Assembly: GCA_039184055.1 (NCBI GenBank)
Contig: JBCDBH010000365.1
Span: 1 to 6,040 of the forward strand
Length of the DNA: 6,040 nt
Source: JBCDBH01 sp039184055
Lineage (GTDB): Bacteria; Acidobacteriota; Thermoanaerobaculia; Multivoradales; J023
Direction: 5' to 3'
The notes under the pieces were generated by a model. The model searched no databases. It was not told the DNA's origin and saw only the letters and a program-made list of their open reading frames with translations. The position numbers were made by a program, and so were the translations under genes. Below, piece after piece: positions 4,826 through 6,040 of this stretch (the first letter of the stretch is position 1; the number at the start of each line of letters is the position of its first letter).

Positions 4826-6040
4826 ATGCCGCCCCGCTTCGACTCCGAAAACCTCACCCTGGGCCTGGCGGTGGCCGATCTCCTCGACCCGCAGACCGCC
4901 CGCTCGCTCGGTTTCGCCAATCGTGGTGGCTACGAGCGTTTGTGGCTCGGTCAGGCGATCCACAGCCGCTATCAAGAAGAGGCCCTGGCCGACGACGGCT
5001 CGTATCGTCGTGAAGTGACCATTCGTCACAGCTTCGAATACCGCGGCTGGCAGGTGACCATTCACGGCCGCGCCGACGGTCTGCGCACCGATCCCGATGG
5101 CGCCGTGGTGGTGGAAGAGATCAAGTCGGTCCGTCGTGGCGTCCAGCTGGCGCCCGCGACGCGCGAGATCTACGCGCGGCAAGCCGCCCTCTACGCCTGG
5201 ATGCTGAGCCGCGAGAGTCGTCTCGAGGACCTGAACGCGCCGCCGGTACGCGCCGAGCTGGTGCTCATCGAGATCGGCACCGACGAGATCGAGCGTGACG
5301 AGGTCGAGGTCCGTCTGCCGATTCTCGATGCGCTGGTCAAACGACGCTTGGCGACCCTGCTCCGCGAGCACCGTTCGCAAGAAGAGGCGCGTAGCGCGCG
5401 CCGAGTGGCCGGTGCCGATCTGCCCTTTCCCTATCCGATCATCCGCAACGGCCAAGACGAGATCATCAGCGCGGTCGAACACGCCGTCGATCACAGCGAG
5501 CATCTGCTGGTCGAAGCGCCGACCGGGATCGGCAAAACCGTCGCCAGTCTCTATCCGACGCTGCGTTACGCGCTCGAGAACGACAAACGAGTCTTCGTGC
5601 TCACCGCCAAAACCCTGCAGCAGGACATGGCGACCACCGTCCTTCAACTGCTCAATCGCGAGCAGGCGTTTCGCTCGCTACGGCTACGCGCCAAAGCGAA
5701 AATGTGCGCCAACGACCAGGTCTTGTGTCACGAAGAATATTGCGCCTTCGCCAAGGACTACTACGCCAAGCTGCAGCACGACGGACTGATCCACCGTTTG
5801 CTCGATCGCCACCCCACGCTGCTGCCGGATGCGATCTACGACGCCGCCCAAGGCTCGGTGGTCTGTCCGTTCGAAGTCAGCCTCGAGCTCGCCGGTCATG
5901 TCCAGGTGGTGGTGTGCGACTACAACTACGCCTTCGATCCGTATGTCGCGCTGACCGACTTTCGCGACGACGAAAGCCTCGACGACACGATCCTGATCAT
6001 CGACGAGATCCACAACCTGGTCGATCGAGGTCGTGGCTAC
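4826..6040 (+). CDS. PD-(D/E)XK nuclease fused to XPD/DinG-like Fe-S helicase, N-terminal 405 residues, 3' end outside window
   Basis: Predicted ATP-dependent DNA-unwinding enzyme with its own nuclease, for DNA repair or processing in the cytoplasm. Residues about 1-200 are a RecB/Cas4-type nuclease: GQAIH (G42-x3-H46), metal ligand D84 in GRADG, E98-x-K100 in VVEEIKS, and the family's Q119-x3-Y123 motif in RQAALYAWM. The helicase begins at about 205 with PYPIIRNGQDEII (Q-motif-like region), Walker A EAPTGIGKT (230-238), LTAKTLQQ as motif Ia, four candidate [4Fe-4S] ligands C294, C301, C306 and C347 (the last in CPFEVS, equivalent to the CPYF of XPD), VVVCDYNYAFDP, and motif II LIIDEIHNL with D393-E394-I395-H396. 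Visible spacing between cysteines is 6, 4 and 40 residues. All catalytic residues expected in this part are present. Motifs III-VI lie beyond the edge; a full length of about 750-800 residues is likely. Domain calls are strong; the cellular role is inferred. Confidence 0.9.
   Translation, partial: MPPRFDSENLTLGLAVADLLDPQTARSLGFANRGGYERLWLGQAIHSRYQEEALADDGSYRREVTIRHSFEYRGWQVTIHGRADGLRTDPDGAVVVEEIKSVRRGVQLAPATREIYARQAALYAWMLSRESRLEDLNAPPVRAELVLIEIGTDEIERDEVEVRLPILDALVKRRLATLLREHRSQEEARSARRVAGADLPFPYPIIRNGQDEIISAVEHAVDHSEHLLVEAPTGIGKTVASLYPTLRYALENDKRVFVLTAKTLQQDMATTVLQLLNREQAFRSLRLRAKAKMCANDQVLCHEEYCAFAKDYYAKLQHDGLIHRLLDRHPTLLPDAIYDAAQGSVVCPFEVSLELAGHVQVVVCDYNYAFDPYVALTDFRDDESLDDTILIIDEIHNLVDRGRGY

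Noticed and set aside
4781..5647. 288-codon open frame on the - strand
   Set aside because: Antisense to the nuclease-helicase, which has an intact series of catalytic motifs. The antisense product has no recognisable motif and would also cover the divergent promoter region.
4826..6040. Cas4-like nuclease plus DinG-like helicase as a CRISPR (type IV) component
   Set aside because: The nuclease and helicase motifs superficially recall Cas4 and CasDinG, but there is no repeat-spacer array, no other cas gene and no plasmid signature in the window. A stand-alone repair-type fusion is the simpler reading.
1..6040. Frequent GATCG/TCGA words across the whole window
   Set aside because: They fall mostly in codon pairs such as GAT-CGN and in ATC/GTC-GAN contexts in all genes, so they look like ordinary codon preference and not an embedded repeat family.

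Overview
The window is GC-rich, gene-dense bacterial DNA. An outer-membrane TonB-dependent receptor with a cleavable signal peptide, a TonB box and a C-terminal Phe indicates a diderm (Gram-negative type) bacterium. Third codon positions are strongly G/C and GAT-CG words are frequent. The carboxypeptidase-regulatory-like domain in front of the receptor plug is a habit of Acidobacteriota, Bacteroidota and some Myxococcota. I lean towards an acidobacterial or myxococcal-type genome, but this is a guess.

Layout, right to left. At the right edge (4826-6040, + strand, cut by the window end) is the first half of a fused nuclease-helicase: a RecB/Cas4-type PD-(D/E)XK domain followed by an XPD/DinG-like superfamily 2 helicase with four candidate Fe-S cysteines. 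A 54-base divergent intergenic region (4772-4825) separates it from three leftward genes. These are a small cysteine-rich exported protein (4340-4771), a 768-residue TonB-dependent receptor (1904-4210), and an SLC13/DASS-type inner-membrane transporter with two internal RCK_C (TrkA_C) domains (1-1796, cut at its 3' end). A GC-rich hairpin (1848-1875) probably ends the receptor transcript before the transporter gene.

How the genes may work together: the small Cys-rich secreted protein and the TonB receptor are co-directional and 129 bases apart. They make a plausible two-gene unit for binding and importing a scarce ligand, possibly a metal such as copper, though the substrate is not provable from sequence. 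The transporter probably moves an anionic substrate (sulfate, dicarboxylate or similar) and appears to be a separate transcription unit. The nuclease-helicase belongs to DNA repair or processing and only shares the intergenic region.

No RNA genes, CRISPR array, insertion sequence or phage gene is visible, and no stretch over about 150 bases lacks a supported gene. The least ordinary items are the nuclease-XPD fusion with unusual cysteine spacing, and the uncharacterised Cys-rich secreted protein beside the TonB receptor.
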